In this document: piece by piece, positions 25,670 through 36,711 of the stretch
How positions within the stretch are numbered: the first letter of the stretch is position 1
Layout of the letters: every line of letters starts with the position of its first letter
Assembly (NCBI GenBank): GCA_015654575.1
Contig: JAATGR010000264.1
Location: forward strand, 1-41,431
Direction of reading: 5' to 3'
Length of the DNA stretch: 41,431 bases
From: Actinomycetales bacterium
GTDB lineage: Bacteria > Actinomycetota > Actinomycetes > Actinomycetales > Microbacteriaceae
Notes under the pieces: model-generated
Seen by the model: only the letters and a program-made list of their open reading frames with translations
The model's database searches: none
What the model was told of the DNA's origin: nothing
Translations under genes and position numbers: made by a program

Positions 25670-27318
25670 CCCGTCTCCGCGGTCGAGAGGTCGATCGGCT
25701 GCGTCACACCGAACGACTCGGTGCCGGTGTCCCCCGGGCTGATGGGGACCGGCGAGGCCACCGACACCGCACCGGGATGCCGCGGCAGGATCAGCACGAA
25801 ATTGCTGCCGCGTCCGGGTTCCGACCACACGCTCAACGTGCCACCGTGCAGCTTCGCGTCGCCGAGGGCGATCGACAGACCGAGACCGGTGCCGCCGATC
25901 GTGCGCTTCCGGGACGGATCGGCGCGCCAGAACCGGTCGAAGACGCGCTCGGTGTCCTCGGGGCGCATCCCCAGCCCGTAGTCGCGGACGCCGATCGCGA
26001 CCGCATCCTGATCGCTGTCGACCGTCACGACGATCGGTCGCCCCTCGCCGTGCTCGATCGCGTTGCCGAGCAGGTTACGGACGATCCGGCGCACCCGGCG
26101 CGGATCCATGTCCACCGGGGAATATCCGCCGGGCGCGACCAGCCTCAGCTCGCTGCCGTTCTTCTCGGCGAGCTGCGACATGCCGTCGATGACGTCCTCC
26201 GCGAGCTGCGCGAGGCTCGTCGGCTCGGCCTCCAGCTCGATCGAGCCGGCGTCGTAGCGGCTGATCTCGAGCAGATCGCCCAGCAGCTCCTCGAAGCGCT
26301 GCACCTGGGCGTGCAACAGCTCGGCGGCGCGAGCGGGGACCGCATCGAAGCCCTCGCGGTTGTCGTGCAGCACGTCTGCGGCCAGGCGGATGGTCGTCAG
26401 GGGGGTGCGCAGTTCGTGGGAGACGTCGGAGACGAAGCGCTGCTGCACCAGGGAGAGCTCTGCGAGCTCGCGGATCTGGGCCTGGATGCTGTCGGCCATC
26501 GCGTTGAACGAGCGCCCCAGCGTCGCGATCTCGTCCTCGCCGTGCACCGCGACGCGCACGTCGAGCCGGCCCCGCGCGAGCTCCTCGCTGGTATGCGCCG
26601 TCTCACCGATGGGCGCCGTGATCGAGCGCACCACCAGCCAGCAGATGCCGGTGATGATGAGCACGAGCGCGATGCCGACCAGCCACAGCGTCCCCTGGAC
26701 GAATCCGAGGGTCTGCGCGGCGGCCGACATGTCGTAGGCGATGTACAGCTCGTAGGCGCCGACGCCGGGCACGTTCAGCTGCTGCCCGACGACGATCCCC
26801 GGCACGGTTGCGCCGTCGTCGTCGGTCAGCGCGATCGACTGCCACCACTGCAGGTCGGTGTCGCTCTGCACCTTCGTGCGCAGGTCCGTCGTGATGGCGC
26901 CGTCCCAGTCGCCGCCCTGCGTGAACGGCACGGGAGCGTTCGCCGAAGGGGTGGTGTCGGCGCGCATGACCGCGATCCGATCGGATCCGGCCATCCGGCT
27001 CAGCGCCGATGCCACGCTCGTGTAGACGTTCCGCACCTGTGCCGCGTCGCTCTGCACCGAGGCGTCCAACGTCTCCTGCGCGGCGGCCGTGGCTCGGGCG
27101 GCCGTGCTCAGCGCCTCATCCCGACGCGACTGGAACAGGTCGTTCTGAATCGCCAGCGCCATCCAGACGCAGGCGATCAGGATCGCCATGCTCGAGGCCA
27201 CCACCGTGATCACGACCGTCCGGAATCGCAGCGACCGCCGCCAGAGGCTCCCCATCCGGGACGGCCAGCTCCGCCAGGCCCGCAACTCCTGCGCGAGGAC
27301 GGCCCGCAGGTTGGGCAC
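25666..27318 (-). CDS. mtrB: Sensor histidine kinase MtrB
   Basis: A 550-residue membrane kinase. It has a first helix (about 35-58), an extracellular sensor domain (about 59-205), a second helix (about 206-231) and HAMP (232-285). The HisKA domain has phospho-acceptor His301 in FVSDVSHELRTPLTT, and the HATPase domain has NLLGNAIEHG, DYGLGM, VFDRFWRAD and GTGLGLSIA. With MtrA it governs cell-wall remodelling and division. The GTG at 27318 lies 3 bp after the mtrA stop; the stop overlaps lpqB. Confidence 0.95.
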   Translation of the reverse strand: MPNLRAVLAQELRAWRSWPSRMGSLWRRSLRFRTVVITVVASSMAILIACVWMALAIQNDLFQSRRDEALSTAARATAAAQETLDASVQSDAAQVRNVYTSVASALSRMAGSDRIAVMRADTTPSANAPVPFTQGGDWDGAITTDLRTKVQSDTDLQWWQSIALTDDDGATVPGIVVGQQLNVPGVGAYELYIAYDMSAAAQTLGFVQGTLWLVGIALVLIITGICWLVVRSITAPIGETAHTSEELARGRLDVRVAVHGEDEIATLGRSFNAMADSIQAQIRELAELSLVQQRFVSDVSHELRTPLTTIRLAADVLHDNREGFDAVPARAAELLHAQVQRFEELLGDLLEISRYDAGSIELEAEPTSLAQLAEDVIDGMSQLAEKNGSELRLVAPGGYSPVDMDPRRVRRIVRNLLGNAIEHGEGRPIVVTVDSDQDAVAIGVRDYGLGMRPEDTERVFDRFWRADPSRKRTIGGTGLGLSIALGDAKLHGGTLSVWSEPGRGSNFVLILPRHPGAVSVASPVPISPGDTGTESFGVTQPIDLSTAETG

Positions 27319-27321
27319 CGC

Positions 27322-28005
27322 TCACACCACGCTGCCGGCGCGGTAGCCCACGCCACGGACGGTCGTCACGATCTTCGGATTCTCCGGGTCGACCTCGACC
27401 TTGGCCCGCAGCCGCTGCACGTGCACGTTCACCAGTCGCGTATCGGCCTTGTAGTGGTATCCCCACACCTGCTCGAGAAGCATCTCGCGGGAGAAGACCT
27501 GCTGCGGTGTGGAGGCGAGCGCGACGAGCAGCTCGAACTCGAGCGGGGTGAGCCCGATCGCGTCGGCGCCGCGTCGCACCTCGTGCGCGAGCACGTCGAT
27601 CACGAGGTCGCCGATGCGCAGCGTCTCCGCGGCGGCCGCGGCGGCGGTGGGCCGCAGCCGGGTGCGGATGCGGGCGACCAGCTCTTTCGGGTTGAAGGGT
27701 TTGACGATGTAGTCGTCGGCGCCGGATTCGAGCCCGCGCACGACGTCCGCGGTGTCGGTGCGGGCCGTCAGCATGATGATCGGCACGCCGGACTCCGCGC
27801 GGATGCGGGTGCAGATCTCGATGCCGTCCAAGCCCGGAAGCATCACGTCGAGCAGCACCAGGTCGGGCTGTTCGTCGTGGAACGCCCCCATCGCCACGTC
27901 GCCGTCGGCGCAGAAGGCCGCGTCGAAGCCCTCGGCCTCCAGCACGATGCCGATCATCTCGGCCAGCGCCGGATCGTCATCGACCACGAGGATTCGTGAG
28001 CTCAT
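27322..28005 (-). CDS. mtrA: Response regulator MtrA
   Basis: A 227-residue OmpR/PhoB-type regulator. The receiver domain has the acidic pair at 9-11, phospho-acceptor Asp53 (LLDVMLPGLDG), Thr in LTART and Lys in VKPFNPKEL. The winged-helix output domain (about 130-225) has LTPLEFELLVALA, LLEQVWGY and VHVQRLRAKVE, ending TVRGVGYR. MtrA is an essential or pleiotropic actinobacterial regulator of cell-wall and replication genes. GGAAG lies 10 nt before the ATG. The 219-bp upstream region separates it from katG. Confidence 0.96.
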   Translation of the reverse strand: MSSRILVVDDDPALAEMIGIVLEAEGFDAAFCADGDVAMGAFHDEQPDLVLLDVMLPGLDGIEICTRIRAESGVPIIMLTARTDTADVVRGLESGADDYIVKPFNPKELVARIRTRLRPTAAAAAAETLRIGDLVIDVLAHEVRRGADAIGLTPLEFELLVALASTPQQVFSREMLLEQVWGYHYKADTRLVNVHVQRLRAKVEVDPENPKIVTTVRGVGYRAGSVV

Positions 28006-28073
28006 GTACCGCGATCTTCCTTTGCGTCCGGGGCGCGCGAGCGCCGGCAGTACCCCGGCGGGCGCACCTCAAC

Positions 28074-28079
28074 ACAGTA
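28074..28079 (-). promoter_or_regulatory. Possible mtrA -10 element
   Basis: Minus-strand TACTGT about 70 nt before the mtrA ATG. No clear -35 is seen, so this is tentative. Confidence 0.3.
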
Positions 28080-28164
28080 GCCCACACGTATGCACGAACG
28101 GTTCAGCACATCCCGGCGGAGCGCACACCGGAGCGGGTGCCGCCGGCGGTCCCCGCGCAGACGT

Positions 28165-28204
28165 GGGGCGTCCCCGGCACCGGGTGCGATGCCGGGGACG
28201 CCCC
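28165..28204 (-). terminator. Strong hairpin after katG
   Basis: A perfect 15-bp GC-rich inverted repeat (28165-28179 and 28190-28204) with a 10-nt loop, starting 20 bp after the katG stop. No T-tract follows, as is common for actinobacterial terminators. It separates furA-katG from mtrA. Confidence 0.65.
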
Positions 28205-28224
28205 GGGGTCGTGCCGAACGGCGC

Positions 28225-31023
<2,799 letters not shown>

Positions 31024-31040
31024 ATGCCGTGCGGGCGATA

Positions 31041-31247
31041 TCAGACCCGGAGCGTCTCGTGTCGCACGATGATCCAGCCTTGAGGAACGGACAGGCGGTC
31101 GGCATGGATCGCGCACAGATCGTGCGCGTGGGGGGCGCCGGCGAGGCCGAGGGGTCCGATCGCGGCCATCTGATCGCCGTAGTCGTACGTCAGCGTCGCG
31201 ACGGCCTCCCGCGCACAGCCCACTTTGGAGCACAATCTCTCACCCAT
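31041..31247 (-). CDS. DUF3499-family protein
   Basis: A 68-residue protein of the actinobacterial DUF3499 family (Rv3258c-like), function unknown. It has an N-terminal CSKVGC pair, the AVATLTYDYGDQMAAIGPL beta hairpin and a C-terminal HDLCAIHADRLSVPQGW segment; the Cys and His residues could bind a metal. The frame is open further upstream, but the ATG at 31247 follows TAGGGT by 7 nt and begins the conserved domain. It is divergent from the Rv3259-like gene, as in M. tuberculosis. Confidence 0.88.
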   Translation of the reverse strand: MGERLCSKVGCAREAVATLTYDYGDQMAAIGPLGLAGAPHAHDLCAIHADRLSVPQGWIIVRHETLRV

Positions 31248-31254
31248 CGTGCCG

Positions 31255-31260
31255 ACCCTA
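31255..31260 (-). promoter_or_regulatory. -10 element of the DUF3499 gene, leaderless type
   Basis: Minus-strand TAGGGT, 7 nt before the ATG at 31247. Confidence 0.6.
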
Positions 31261-31333
31261 TCGGCGTCGCACGAGGGTTCCTCGGCGCCGCGCCGCACCT
31301 CGCGCGCCCCGACTGTCCTCCTGGCGCCTCGCC

Positions 31334-31339
31334 TAGGAT
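31334..31339 (+). promoter_or_regulatory. -10 element of the Rv3259-like gene, leaderless type
   Basis: TAGGAT, 6 nt before the GTG at 31346. Confidence 0.6.
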
Positions 31340-31345
31340 GGCCCT

Positions 31346-31783
31346 GTGAGGCGACGGCGGACGAAGGTTGATGCGCATCGCGCACGCCCCGCGCGACACG
31401 GCCGCCACGGCCGGGAAGGACGCAGCGCCGTGGTCCGGCCGCCGCTGCCGCCGCTGGAGTCCCGACTGGACCGCTTCGACCTCGCCGTGGGATCCGCGGC
31501 GGAGTTCCTGCGCGGCGCCTGGTCGGATCTGCGCGAGGTGCGCTTCGAGATCGCCGATATGCCGCCGGGCACGGACGAGGGCGGCATCCCCCGCTGGGCG
31601 GTGTCCACGGCGGAGAAACGCATCGTCCTGTTCCGGCTGCCGATCGAGCGTCTCAGCAACCTGCCCCGCAACGATGAGGCGAGCCACCGGATGATGGTCG
31701 AGAGCTGTGTCTTCCGGGCGGCGGCCGAATACCTCGATCGCGATCCCTGGGACCTCGGTCCAGAACGTTTCCGGTTCTTCTGA
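31346..31783 (+). CDS. Rv3259-like protein (metallopeptidase-like, no HExxH)
   Basis: A 145-residue protein resembling M. tuberculosis Rv3259, often named metallopeptidase family protein. An Arg/His-rich N-terminus (1-30) precedes a domain with LPPLESRLDRFDLAVGSAAEF, KRIVLFRLPIERLS and a C-terminal helix. Where true zincin relatives have HExxH, this one reads HRMMVESCVFRAAAEYL, so a catalytic zinc site is not visible. The role is therefore unknown. The GTG start follows a leaderless -10 by 6 nt. It converges with the DUF5719 gene. Confidence 0.8.
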   Translation: MRRRRTKVDAHRARPARHGRHGREGRSAVVRPPLPPLESRLDRFDLAVGSAAEFLRGAWSDLREVRFEIADMPPGTDEGGIPRWAVSTAEKRIVLFRLPIERLSNLPRNDEASHRMMVESCVFRAAAEYLDRDPWDLGPERFRFF

Positions 31784-31801
31784 GGTGCCCTGCGGCGCCG
31801 A

Positions 31802-33208
31802 TCAGGGGTAGACGGTGAGGACGGACGCAGCGGTCTCCGCCGGCCACACCGGCACGCCCGCGAGCTGCCCGTCACCCGAGTAGGACACCATCGCGTGCAC
31901 CGAGGCGCTCGTCGTCAGCCGGTATACGGTCCCCCCGGTCAGCGCGATCTCCCCGGAGCCGCCGGCCGACACCGACAGCGTGAGCGTGCCGGTGCCCGAG
32001 ACCGGTTCCAGGACGAGGTCGGCGTCCGCGTCTCCGGCGGTGACGACCAACGTCGGCGAGGGGCCGTCGGCCACGGCGACGAGAGTCTCGCCCTCGACCT
32101 CGGGCGTCTGGGCGTACCAGGCGAAGTCGGCGCCCTCCCCCAGCCCGGTCGTCTGCCACACCGCTCCCACCACGGCGACGGGAGAGTCGACCTCCACCGT
32201 GTAGGTTCCCGCGGCGAGACCCGACAGTTCGAGTTCGCCGGGCACCCCGGCGCGCAACGGTATCTGCTGAGTCGCGCTGGCGGAGCCATCGATGGACGTG
32301 ACGGTCACGGTCGCCTCGGCGTCCTGCTGAACGGAGAGCAGCCGCACGATCGTCGTCGCGCCGGCCTCTGCGGACTCGACGGCGCTGTCCTGCACCACGA
32401 CGCCCGGCACGACCAGTTCGGTCGAGGCTCCGGAGACGGCTTCGACCTGCTCGACGCCGCCCGGGAGCAGGGTGCGGGTGAGGCTGGACTGCAGCACCGC
32501 CGTGACCGGCGCGCCGGTCGCGGTGACACGCACTACCGGGGCCTGTTCGCCGACCTCGATGCCCGACAGCGTCACGATCCGCTGCGATCCGGCGGCCACG
32601 ACGATATCCGTCGCGCCCGTCGGAGTCTGCGCACCGGACGCGCCGTAGACGGTGAGGGTGACGGTCGCCGGCACGTCACCAGGGTTGGAGAGCAGGACGG
32701 CATCCGCGCTCCCGGTCGTCGTGGCCCCGCCGACCAGCCAGGACTCCAGCTGCGCGGGCCGGCACGCGGAAGCGGCGAAACCGCGCAGGTCGTCGGCGTC
32801 GACCGCGGCCGAACCGGCAGCGGCGACATCGGTGGCCGAACCGCCGCTCGGCGCGGCGGAGTAGACCGAGGCGCCGGCATCCCCGTCGATCGACGGCGAC
32901 AGGCTCAGCGTGTCGGACTCCACCTCGGCATCGTCCGCTGCGGAGACGACACTCTGCTCCGCGGCCAGGGCCAGCTCAGACGCGTCAAGGGAGTTTCGGC
33001 CGAGGGCGACGAGTCCGCCGGCGCAGGCGACGACCGTGTCGGAGGCGGCAGGGGTCGCGGAGACGCTGATGGGCGTTGCCGCCAGGGTGGGCCAGGGCGC
33101 TGCCACGCCGATGACGACGGCGAGCACGACGGCCACGCCGACGGCGGTCCCCACGATCAGACGGGTGCTGGTCGCAGCCCAGACGAGAACACGGCGGCGG
33201 TCGGTCAT
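31802..33208 (-). CDS. DUF5719-family membrane-anchored protein
   Basis: A 468-residue protein with one N-terminal transmembrane helix (about 15-40) and a long, Ala/Val/Thr-rich extracytoplasmic region of beta-strand repeats (for example ADAVLLSNPGDVPATVTLTV and AGSQRIVTLSGIEVGEQAP). The family is known only as DUF5719 and usually accompanies a large membrane glycosyltransferase, as here. The ATG overlaps the glycosyltransferase stop (ATGA). An adhesive or glycan-binding role at the cell surface is possible but not shown. Confidence 0.85.
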   Translation of the reverse strand: MTDRRRVLVWAATSTRLIVGTAVGVAVVLAVVIGVAAPWPTLAATPISVSATPAASDTVVACAGGLVALGRNSLDASELALAAEQSVVSAADDAEVESDTLSLSPSIDGDAGASVYSAAPSGGSATDVAAAGSAAVDADDLRGFAASACRPAQLESWLVGGATTTGSADAVLLSNPGDVPATVTLTVYGASGAQTPTGATDIVVAAGSQRIVTLSGIEVGEQAPVVRVTATGAPVTAVLQSSLTRTLLPGGVEQVEAVSGASTELVVPGVVVQDSAVESAEAGATTIVRLLSVQQDAEATVTVTSIDGSASATQQIPLRAGVPGELELSGLAAGTYTVEVDSPVAVVGAVWQTTGLGEGADFAWYAQTPEVEGETLVAVADGPSPTLVVTAGDADADLVLEPVSGTGTLTLSVSAGGSGEIALTGGTVYRLTTSASVHAMVSYSGDGQLAGVPVWPAETAASVLTVYP

Positions 33209-36084
33209 CGCTCCTCCTCCCGTGCACGGGGCCCCACGAGACGCGAGGTGCGTCGCGCCTGGCGGCGGGTGGCGGCGGTCGGCACCGACAGCAGCAACGC
33301 CATGACCATGACCACGACCTGGACCACGGCGATCAGAACACCGAGGTTTGCACCGGCGGTGGACAGCGAGGCGCGGTCGGCGACGTCCACCGAGACCCGC
33401 CAGAGCGTGCCCTTGGGCGTCGCGCCGACGTCGTCGAGGCCGTCCCGCTGGTCGAGTGAGCTCTCCGCGGACAGCCGCAACGCGCGGGCCTGGTCGGTCT
33501 CGTCGGCCGCCTCGGAGCTGACGACCACGAAGCTGATGCCCTGCGCAGCCAGGCGGTCGACGGCATCCTGCGAGGTCGGGGTGACGAGATCGGCGACGAT
33601 CTGGGCGAGCTCCTCATCGCTCACGGTCGCAGTGGTGGCGGTGGCGACGGTCGTCGACTGCCCGCCGAGGGTCTCGCTGCCGCCCCAGATCACTCTCGCG
33701 GCGGCCGAACCGTCGGGGCGGGGGCTGATCACCAGCGTTCCCACCGAGGGATCGTTGCTGCCCTGCGCGTCGACGTAGGCGGGGATGGTCGAGGTGGGGC
33801 CGTTCGTGAGCGTCGACTGCCCCCGCAGCATCGCAGTCGCCGACGGGAAGACCGCGACCGCGACGCAGACCATCAGCACCGCCGCGCCGATCGCCCGCAG
33901 GCGCCGCTGACGCGCCAGCAGACCGGCGTCGAGCGCGAGGGTGGCGGATGCGACGAGACCGAGCCAAGCCAGGCTCAGCCCGCCGCCCGGCCACAACGAG
34001 ACCGGATCGGTGTCGGCATCCTGCGCGACTTGCACGCCCACCGCGAGGAAGGCGGTACCGAGGCCGAGCACCGCTGTCAGCAGGAGGAGGGCCGTAACCA
34101 TCCATCGGGGCGTCAGCAGCGCGAGCAGCGCGAGCACGATGAGCGGAGCGATCAGAAGCGCGGCCGTCCAGCCCGGGATCGGAAGCTGCCACTGCGCGCC
34201 CCAGTCCGACAGCACCTGCGCCCAGCCACCGTACGAGTCGCTCGGGAAGCCTGCGGTCAGCGCGAGCCGGCCTGAGGCGTCCGCGTTCGTCTCGGCCGCC
34301 ACGCTCATTCCCGGATCCGCGAGGAGGCCCCACGGCGAGCCGTGGCGCAATTGCGTCCACACCAGCGGAGCGAACAACACGACCGACGGCACGATCAGCC
34401 AGACCAGCCGTCCTGCCCCGGCGCCGGCGCGGACGACGACGGTGAGCATGATCGCGAGTGCCCACAGCACGACCAGAGCAGGTCCGAGCGACGGGACGGC
34501 GGCGATGACCCCCGCCAGGAGGAGAGAAGCGGCCCCCGCGGCGGCCCAGGAACGGTGGGCGACGGCGCCCGCGTAGAACAGCCACGGCAGCAGGATGTGG
34601 GCAATCACCGCGCCAGGCCTGCCGTCGATGAGCGCTGACCAGAGAGACGGCGACAGTGCCCACAGGACGCCTGCGGTGTTCCGCAGCACCGAACGCGACG
34701 TGACGCGGGTCGCGGCGAACCAGCCGCCGAGCACGGACAGCGGCACGGCGGCCAGCCACAGCAGCACGATCGCCCGTGAGGGCTCGAACGGCCAGAGCGA
34801 CCCGATCACCGCGATGACGGCGGAGAACGGATCGGCGGCGCCGACGGCGTCCAGCCCGACCGAGCCGAGACCGTAGCCGGCCTGCGCCCACAGCTGGGCG
34901 ACGGTCGATGCCAGCGGGGCGAGCGCACCGCCGCCGAGGACCGGCCACGCCAGCAGCGCTGGGAAGGCGCCGATGGAGACGAGCACGGCCGCCAGCACGA
35001 CCCAGGCGCCGCCGCCGGTGAAGAACCGCAGCTCCTCGCGCACCGGAAGGTCGGCGCTGTCGACGTCGCCGTCGGTCGCGAGCCGGTGATGCAGCTGGGC
35101 GCGCGTGACGCGCAGACCCGCCAGCTGGGACCAGCCGACCGTCTGCGCCCGCCGGAGGACGCGACGCGAGCGGGCGATCGAACCCCACCGCCAGAACACG
35201 ACGATCGACGCACCCCATTCGGGCAGCACGCGCGCGGGCTGTTTGGCGACCAGCGTCGCAGCGGCCCGCCACAGCGCCAGCACCAGCAGCGACAGCCAGT
35301 GCAGCGGCACCACGGCCGCCGGCGCGTAGGTGAGCCGGCGGTGCAGCTGCGCAACCCGCGACGCGTACGCGCGGTGGCGGCGACGGCGGCGGGTGGTCGG
35401 ATCGGGTAGCGACGCGACGCCGTCGCCGGCGACGGCGACGATCGCCTGCGGAACGACGCTGACCCGGTGGCCGGCGAGGTGGGCGCGGACGCCGAGGTCG
35501 AGTCCCTCGTCGCTGCCCGCGAGCGCTCGGTCGAGACCGTCCAGCTGCGCGAGGACGACCATGCGCACCAGCATGCCCCGCACATCCGCGCCCAGCACGT
35601 CGGCGTCGGTGTCGTGCTGACCCTGGTCCAGTTCTCCGTCGACCAGTCCGACCGCTCGACCGAAACGAGTCATCGTGACGCCGAGCGAGACGATCTGAGA
35701 ACGATCATCGGCGGCGACCAGCTTGGGTGCGGCGACGGCGATCAGTGGCGACACCTCGAGCGCGCCGGAGAGTTCGGCAAGCGCGTCGGGAGCGGGCTCG
35801 GTGTCCTGCGCGAGCAGCCACACCAGATCGCCGCTCAGCCGAGCCCCCGCAAGCCGCACGGCGTCGGCATAGCCGGTGCCCTCGCCGGCGGCGATGACGC
35901 CTTCGGCGCCAGATCCGGCGGCGATCTCCGTGAGGGCGCGGTCGCCCCCGCACAGCACGATCGTCAGCGCGTCGGCCGGCCGGGTCTGCGCGGACAGGGC
36001 CGCCAGCGTCCGCTGCAGGTGCGCCGACGAGGCGGTGCGGCCGTCAGGGCGCACCACGAGCAGGGCATGGATACGGGCGGGCAT
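33205..36084 (-). CDS. Giant membrane glycosyltransferase, GT2 domain plus multi-pass membrane part
   Basis: A 959-residue protein. The N-terminal GT2 domain (about 1-235) has IHALLVVRPDGRT, an LLAQDTEPAPDAL segment in place of the usual HDD-type metal motif, and LAGHRVSVVPQA. About a dozen hydrophobic helices follow (about 255-735), then an extracytoplasmic domain (about 740-910) and a last helix (about 915-938). This is a typical actinobacterial cell-envelope polysaccharide enzyme; the sugar and acceptor are unknown. The ATG follows TAGGCT by 9 nt. It is coupled to the DUF5719 gene. Confidence 0.87.
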   Translation of the reverse strand: MPARIHALLVVRPDGRTASSAHLQRTLAALSAQTRPADALTIVLCGGDRALTEIAAGSGAEGVIAAGEGTGYADAVRLAGARLSGDLVWLLAQDTEPAPDALAELSGALEVSPLIAVAAPKLVAADDRSQIVSLGVTMTRFGRAVGLVDGELDQGQHDTDADVLGADVRGMLVRMVVLAQLDGLDRALAGSDEGLDLGVRAHLAGHRVSVVPQAIVAVAGDGVASLPDPTTRRRRRHRAYASRVAQLHRRLTYAPAAVVPLHWLSLLVLALWRAAATLVAKQPARVLPEWGASIVVFWRWGSIARSRRVLRRAQTVGWSQLAGLRVTRAQLHHRLATDGDVDSADLPVREELRFFTGGGAWVVLAAVLVSIGAFPALLAWPVLGGGALAPLASTVAQLWAQAGYGLGSVGLDAVGAADPFSAVIAVIGSLWPFEPSRAIVLLWLAAVPLSVLGGWFAATRVTSRSVLRNTAGVLWALSPSLWSALIDGRPGAVIAHILLPWLFYAGAVAHRSWAAAGAASLLLAGVIAAVPSLGPALVVLWALAIMLTVVVRAGAGAGRLVWLIVPSVVLFAPLVWTQLRHGSPWGLLADPGMSVAAETNADASGRLALTAGFPSDSYGGWAQVLSDWGAQWQLPIPGWTAALLIAPLIVLALLALLTPRWMVTALLLLTAVLGLGTAFLAVGVQVAQDADTDPVSLWPGGGLSLAWLGLVASATLALDAGLLARQRRLRAIGAAVLMVCVAVAVFPSATAMLRGQSTLTNGPTSTIPAYVDAQGSNDPSVGTLVISPRPDGSAAARVIWGGSETLGGQSTTVATATTATVSDEELAQIVADLVTPTSQDAVDRLAAQGISFVVVSSEAADETDQARALRLSAESSLDQRDGLDDVGATPKGTLWRVSVDVADRASLSTAGANLGVLIAVVQVVVMVMALLLSVPTAATRRQARRTSRLVGPRAREEER

Positions 36085-36093
36085 AACGCGGCC

Positions 36094-36099
36094 AGCCTA
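36094..36099 (-). promoter_or_regulatory. -10 element of the giant glycosyltransferase gene
   Basis: Minus-strand TAGGCT, 9 nt before the ATG, implying a leader of only a few nucleotides. Confidence 0.5.
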
Positions 36100-36206
36100 G
36101 GCTGTTCGGCCCCTGCTGCCACATCGAACGCGCCGTACGCGACGTATCGGATGAACCATCGTCCAGACTGGTTCCGAGCTCCCCGCCACGGTCGACGTGG
36201 AGGCGC

Positions 36207-36530
36207 TCAGCTCGCGCGCCGCTTCAGTTTGCGCCGCTCGCGCTCGCTCAGACCGCCCCAGATTCCGAAGCGCTCATCGTTTTGCAACGCGTAGTCGAGG
36301 CATTCCGCCCTGACCTCGCAGGAGGTGCAGATGCGCTTCGCGTCACGCGTCGACCCGCCCTTCTCCGGAAAGAACGCCTCGGGGTCGGTCTGTGCACACA
36401 AGGCATCGCCCTGCCAGGCGAGAAGGTTGTCCTCGACGGGCTCGGGACGGCGCACTCCGGGAACACCGAGGAAGACCGGATCGACGAACCAGTTCTCGGG
36501 GACGCCCGAACGGTACTCCGCTCCCGTCAT
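36207..36530 (-). CDS. whiB2: WhiB2/WhmD-type [4Fe-4S] regulator
   Basis: A 107-residue Wbl protein with a 35-residue N-terminal extension. The cluster cysteines fall in ALCAQTDPEAFFPEKGG, ICTSCEVRAEC (the fourth Cys before LDYAL), followed by FGIWGGLSERERRKLKRR. This closely resembles M. tuberculosis WhiB2/WhmD and Streptomyces WhiB, which control septation and division. GGAG lies 6 nt before the ATG. A near-consensus sigma-70-type promoter lies about 45-75 bp upstream, unlike the leaderless neighbours. Confidence 0.95.
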   Translation of the reverse strand: MTGAEYRSGVPENWFVDPVFLGVPGVRRPEPVEDNLLAWQGDALCAQTDPEAFFPEKGGSTRDAKRICTSCEVRAECLDYALQNDERFGIWGGLSERERRKLKRRAS

Positions 36531-36545
36531 GCTTTCTCCCGTTCG

Positions 36546-36558
36546 GTGTGCTTCACAC
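36546..36558. promoter_or_regulatory. whiB2 leader palindrome (GTGTG-CTT-CACAC)
   Basis: A perfect 5-bp inverted repeat with a 3-nt centre, between the whiB2 promoter and its ribosome binding site. It may be an operator or a small leader hairpin. Confidence 0.4.
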
Positions 36559-36575
36559 GCAACTGCGCACTATGA

Positions 36576-36604
36576 ATTACACCCGTGTCATTCGCCGTGG
36601 TCAA
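36576..36604 (-). promoter_or_regulatory. whiB2 promoter, near-consensus -35/-10
   Basis: Minus-strand TTGACC (36604-36599), exactly 17 bp, then TGTAAT (36581-36576). Each hexamer matches consensus at five of six positions. The expected start is about 40 nt before the ATG. It is the best-formed conventional promoter in the window. Confidence 0.7.
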
Positions 36605-36622
36605 GTCGCGAATGGTAAAACC

Positions 36623-36637
36623 TCAACCGCGGGTTGA
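36623..36637. promoter_or_regulatory. Inverted repeat upstream of the whiB2 promoter
   Basis: TCAACC-GCG-GGTTGA, a perfect 6-bp inverted repeat about 20 bp upstream of the -35. The position suits an activator or repressor of whiB2. No known regulator is recognised. Confidence 0.45.
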
Positions 36638-36711
36638 AGCTTAACGACGCGTCATCGGCGTGTCGTGCGCGGCCGCCGTGTCCGGTTCCGCGTCCGGCGG
36701 TGCGGCCTGAT

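Noticed and set aside
25777..27999. 740-codon plus-strand frame antisense to mtrAB
   Set aside because: Low-complexity mirror of two well-recognised genes.
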